Assembly: GCF_040939455.1 (NCBI RefSeq)
Contig: NC_134104.1
Coordinates: forward strand, 139,226,501-139,290,500
Direction of reading: 5' to 3'
DNA: 64,000 bases
From: Microcebus murinus
Taxonomy: Eukaryota > Chordata > Mammalia > Primates > Cheirogaleidae
Positions 60,425 through 64,000 of this stretch are shown in pieces. Made by a program: the position numbers and the translations under genes. The notes under the pieces were generated by a model that saw nothing but the letters and a program-made list of their open reading frames with translations, was not told where the DNA came from and did not search any database. Position 1 is the stretch's first letter, and the number at the start of each line of letters is the position of its first letter.

Positions 60425-60690
60425 ATAATTACAAGATTTATTTAGCACTTACTTTATGAAGCACTGTCTTGTGCTTTATTTCAAGGGACTCACTTAATCC
60501 TGATAATCCTGTGATACAGACACTATTATTAATATAGTGAGTATTCCCTTTAACAGAGAGCAAAACTGAAGCACAGAGATGTTACGTCAGTCACCCAAGG
60601 GCACGCAGCAAGTAAAAAGAGCCAAGATACGGATTCAGTCTGGTTCTAAGACCCATGCTCTTAATCACTACACTACTTCTACCACTGTAT
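60425..60690 (-). repeat. MIR SINE, antisense
   Basis: 'atttagcacttactttatg', 'ctcacttaatcctgataatc', 'caaaactgaagcacagagat', 'gtcacccaagggcacgcagc' and 'cccatgctcttaatcactac'. Nearly full length. Confidence 0.93.
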
Positions 60691-60879
60691 TGTTTTCTAC
60701 AGATAAAGGAACTCTTTAACAACTTTTTAAATAATCTTTCAAACAATGAAATAAAAGGAAGCTAGACAAAATACAGAAATAGGGTCTAATGCTCAGAATA
60801 CCTATTTAAAGTCAGGAAGAACTAGGATTATCTCTGTAGTAGGGGTTTTGATGCTCACTGGATAGCCAAGGGCTCCCCT

Positions 60880-61195
60880 ACATTTTCTAGGCCATGTGGT
60901 ATTTGTTGAGGCCGTGTCACTTGTCTGGCCAATGGACCGTGACAGGAAGTAAAGCAGGCTACTTCTGAACGGAAACATTTAAAAGCCAGTGCATGACACT
61001 ACAGCTCTCTTTTCACTTGCCATAGTGATTAAGACAGCTAGGTACTTGGCCCAGAGGGTGCAGCTATAGGATGGTAAAGCCTCATTCAGCCTAGGTCCAT
61101 TCATATGGAACAGAGTCCCTCATAAGCCAGCTTGGATGTGAACCATAAGTGAGAAATAAAACTTAGTTGTGTTAAGCCACTGGTAAACAGGACTA
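60880..61195 (+). mobile_element. MLT1-like LTR
   Basis: 'ggccaatggaccgtgacag', 'gtgaaccataagtgag' with an AATAAA signal ('agaaataaaacttag') and 'gtgttaagccactggtaaac' give the MaLR-like 3' order. Confidence 0.6.
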
Positions 61196-61244
61196 ATTTG
61201 TTCCTGATATTATCTAAATAATAGTCTACATGTTCCACTGGGTT

Positions 61245-61410
61245 TTCTATGTAATCATGAAAAAGTTATTTGACTTTTCTGAGCCTCATTTCCTTGTTTG
61301 TTTTTAAGATAGGAACACTAATACTTTCCTGGTAGAATTGACATGAAGATTAAATGTATGCTGGACAAAGAGAAGATGCTCAGTAGATGGTAGCTATTGT
61401 AATTATTCAC
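61245..61410 (+). repeat. MIR SINE
   Basis: 'gaaaaagttatttgactttt', 'ctgagcctcatttccttg', 'aattgacatgaagattaaat' and 'gatgctcagtagatggtagc'. Confidence 0.85.
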
Positions 61411-61589
61411 TAGTACACTACATAAAAGTCACAGAACAGCTGACATAGTGTGTAAAGAATGTGAGAGACATTTTCTTAGCAGAGTTTATTATTGAATTCC
61501 CATAAATCACTTATAACTATAAAACAGCCAAAGAATATTCCCAATACAATGCATAAACAATGTACACCCATTCTATAAATATCATTTTT

Positions 61590-62145
61590 TTTTACACCCA
61601 ACATTCACATTCCTGTCTTTGTTAGCTATAACTCAAATTCCCATGGGGAGCCTCTCCCCTACTCTTAACCAACATGCTCCAGGTGGCGTTCCATTCAAGT
61701 TCCAGGCTGGAGCATGTGGGTTGAGGCTAAGTCAGTTATTACAGTTCATCCCCCTGGCCATAGGGATTGGTCCCAGGATGGACACATTGTCTGCTCAGAG
61801 CCAATGAGATGCAATGAGAATCCTGGGAATCCTGGGGAAAATATTATATCATTGTTGGTTATTATTATTATTTCACCTGAACTTGAGATGTTGAAATTAT
61901 AGCTAGAGATGTGGTAGCCATCTCGAAACATGGGGGAAGAGCCTGTCAAGAATGGAGCCATCATGGAGGTAAACAATACCAAGTGGATGGTTGTGGCGGA
62001 GAAATAGGGTTTAGTGGCATTGTTTGAGCCCCTGATCAACCTGCCTCTAACTAAAACCAAAACAAACATTGGAATTTTCACTTAGTGAGGCTAATAAATT
62101 CCATTTTTGCTTAAACCAGTGTTAAATGAGATTTGGGTTAGAAGT
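61590..62145 (+). repeat. Mammal-wide repeat, family X3 (sense)
   Basis: 'ctggccatagggattggtcc', 'cagagccaatgagatgcaat', 'gatgtggtagccatctcg' and 'ttttgcttaaaccagtgtt' run opposite to the copy at 44616-45065. Confidence 0.5.
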
Positions 62146-62775
62146 GAAGTTTGGGTAGCCCAAAAACAAAGTGCCCAATTCTTATTAGACAAAAGTAATA
62201 TTTGGATCACATCAGTCTATATGGGATTCCTTCCTGTTCCAACAGCTCTACAAAGCTTTTTCTGTCATTCTTCCTGGACCCTGCATTGGCATCCTTATTT
62301 TATTATCTCCAAGGTCCACATTCTTGGATTCAGAACTCTCCTTTATCTAATAGTTGAGTCCACGATTAGGTAAATGAAGTTAAGCTCACATGCCCAAACA
62401 TTAAAACTCCTCATCCAATTAAAATGTTTCCAAAATGACAAGTTTGCAACTGGAATATATTTTTCTCTCATGTAAACAAAGGCTTGCATATAAGAAAAGC
62501 AAACATTTTTCAGAGGAGACATATGCTTTGCTTAAGGAATAAAGAACTTTTAATTAATACTATGTTTCCTCATCTTAAAGAAGAAAATGTATACAGCATA
62601 TTGGAATTTATTCTCACTTTTGGCTCATAAATTTGCTGCATGGAATTTTATAAACTACATTTTACAAACATATTATAATAACCAGGAACCTCAAGTCATA
62701 TTTTTCATAGATTGGGTTATTATTTTCAATTCATCCTTCTCCTGTAATAGAACTCTATACCCATCTTGTTGTGAT
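62146..62775. other. Unassigned AT-rich sequence
   Basis: No feature recognised. Confidence 0.4.
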
Positions 62776-62779
62776 AAAT

Positions 62780-63175
62780 TCCAGGAGAGCTGGTGGTATA
62801 TACAGCCCCAGCCCCATTAATGTTGCACTTGGCCATAGGATTTGCTTTGACTAATGAAATATCAGTAGACATTACACAAACCATAGATGTAAGTGTGTTT
62901 GCATGATTTGGCTTGGTCCTTGAGCTTCTGCCATCTATCCTAAAAAGAACATGATCTAAACAAGTCCTGAGTCCAAGAAAATTAAAGAGACAGATGGAGG
63001 AGACCTCAACCCTCCCTATACCTAAAGCTAAATCCAGCTGTTAGCAGCTGAGCCCAACAAAATCACAGATTTCTCACAGGTCCATAAGTAAAACTAAGTG
63101 CTTGTTGTGCTAAGGCACAGCTTTGGAGTTGTTTGTTATGCAGCATTATTGTATCTGTAGCTGACTAATACAGCC
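62780..63175 (+). mobile_element. MLT1-like LTR, family X2
   Basis: 'gttgcacttggccatagg', 'gagcttctgccatctatcc', 'tggagttgtttgttatgcag' and 'cattattgtatctgtagctg' ending 'actaatacag'. Its ending resembles those at 38660-39082 and 46650-46977. Confidence 0.6.
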
Positions 63176-63339
63176 CAACCTTATTATTGGAAAGTAACGC
63201 TAAAACTCTTAATAGCACTCTCTTTCAAGTGTTAAAGTGGCAAATATTCTGTCTCTGATCATTTGTATTATCTTGAGAATCTAAAGCATTTTATAATACA
63301 AATTTATTACCTTTGTATTATAGTACTTAGCATGGTAAA

Positions 63340-63442
63340 TTGGAAGGCATCAAGATATACCAGGTGTCACTAGAACTGGGTTCTAATCCTGGTTTGGCTA
63401 GTATGCTATGTGTCTTTCACAAGTCACTCAACCTTTTTGTGC
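63340..63442 (+). repeat. MIR SINE, left part
   Basis: 'gaactgggttctaatcctgg' and 'cacaagtcactcaacctttt' are MIR core. It is interrupted by a poly-A-tailed insertion and resumes at 63600 with 'ctgcatctctcagttaccta'. Confidence 0.8.
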
Positions 63443-63599
63443 CCTTCCTTTTGCTCTCCCTTGCCGGGACAATGGGTCCAGTGGTCATCTGCGGCATATG
63501 TATCATACTCTGTAAACCCACATTTTGCTCTTGCCCTATAATCCTATCTTGCTTTCCTCAATAAACCTCATTTTCATGCTTTCAAAAAAAAAAAAAAAA
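63443..63599 (+). pseudogene. Short poly-A-tailed retrocopy of an unknown transcript
   Basis: About 140 bases ending with a canonical AATAAA (63560-63565), 18 bases of spacer and 16 A (63584-63599), exactly the shape of an mRNA 3' end. It interrupts a MIR, and MIR-like text on both sides (ctttttgtgc and ctttctgca) may be the decayed target duplication. This suggests a 5'-truncated processed retrocopy. I cannot identify the source gene. Confidence 0.65.
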
Positions 63600-63665
63600 C
63601 ATCTTTCTGCATCTCTCAGTTACCTATAAAATAATGGTTGAACTGGATTTTCTTTAGCCAAAATG
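63600..63665 (+). repeat. MIR SINE, right part
   Basis: Continuation of the MIR: 'ctgcatctctcagttacct', 'ataaaataatggttgaactg'. Confidence 0.7.
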
Positions 63666-64000
63666 TTATGGCTGTGGTCTTCAAATTCATGTAAAGAACA
63701 AAACATACATAAGAATAAAATAGATACATAAATACGTAAATGTACATAAGAATAAAATATAATGTTTATGTTATATGAATACATTTTAGAATATAAATAA
63801 AATAAGAATTCAAAGCACAAGAATTTTAAGTATTAATGCTTTTTTTTTAATGTTCTTCAGTTTCTTAGATAAATGAGATATATGTGTCAGTAAGTTTCTT
63901 AGATTCAGTCTGGTTGAATATTATCAGCTTAAGATACCATAATTTCAAAAATTTTTGTGAATATGCTAAAGTAGAGAAAGTCACTTAAAGAAAAATAGAT
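63666..64000. other. Unassigned AT-rich sequence
   Basis: No feature recognised to the end of the window. Confidence 0.4.

Overview
This window reads as nuclear DNA from a strepsirrhine primate, most likely a lemur. The diagnostic signal is the Alu family. About eight of thirteen Alu-related copies have a modified A-rich linker between the monomers (CTATAAATAGAAAGAAATTA followed by AACTAATATATATAGAAAAA, or close variants), which I associate with lemur Alus rather than monkey or ape Alus. Two short LINE-1 3' ends carry a 3' UTR of a non-human type. Two hAT elements and one TA-flanked DNA transposon also look lineage-specific; recent DNA-transposon activity is known from the mouse-lemur lineage.

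I found no protein-coding gene. The open frames are short, mostly start or end inside repeats, or are low-complexity translations. Nothing shows a run of conserved exon-like frames with splice sites. The window is best described as intergenic or deep intronic DNA.

Layout. 0-3 kb: mostly single-copy, then an old repeat split by an L1 3' end. 3.5-5.1 kb: two antisense Alus around a MER5A. 6.7-7.5 kb: an MLT1 LTR split by an MST-type LTR and carrying an AT-rich expansion. 8.3-10.7 kb: an old repeat, an antisense retroviral LTR and a MaLR LTR. 11.6-14.8 kb: a MIR, a hAT split by an Alu, and an L1 split by a hAT that is itself split by an LTR. 17.4-20.1 kb: two head-to-head LINE-2 copies, one interrupted by two MLT1 LTRs. 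21.6-23.2 kb: an Alu between two copies of a ~175-bp sequence, then an L1 ORF2 fossil. 24-30 kb: Alus, MIRs, L2s and a 191-bp hAT. 30.7-31.7 kb: a CA repeat and a lemur-type L1 next to an older L1. 33.4-36.3 kb: L2, an LTR, and a lemur-type L1 with a hAT inside it. 36.9-37.4 kb: a Tc1/mariner-like element. 39.2 kb: a retrotransposed 5S rRNA pseudogene. 40.2-41 kb: MER20 and MER5 copies. 44-64 kb: further Alus, LTRs and MIRs, a 252-bp homopurine tract, a GA repeat, and a small poly-A-tailed retrocopy inside a MIR.

The informative content is therefore a layered insertion record. Nested copies and target-site duplications give a relative chronology from old L2/MIR/L1M, through MaLR and hAT, to lemur Alu, lemur L1 and lineage-specific DNA transposons. 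No new gene system was found. The strongest curiosities are the long duplication around the Alu at 21.8 kb, the hAT inside the lemur-type L1, the mariner-like element and the two retrocopies. Repeat family names come from remembered consensus features, not from a database search, so subfamily assignments are approximate.
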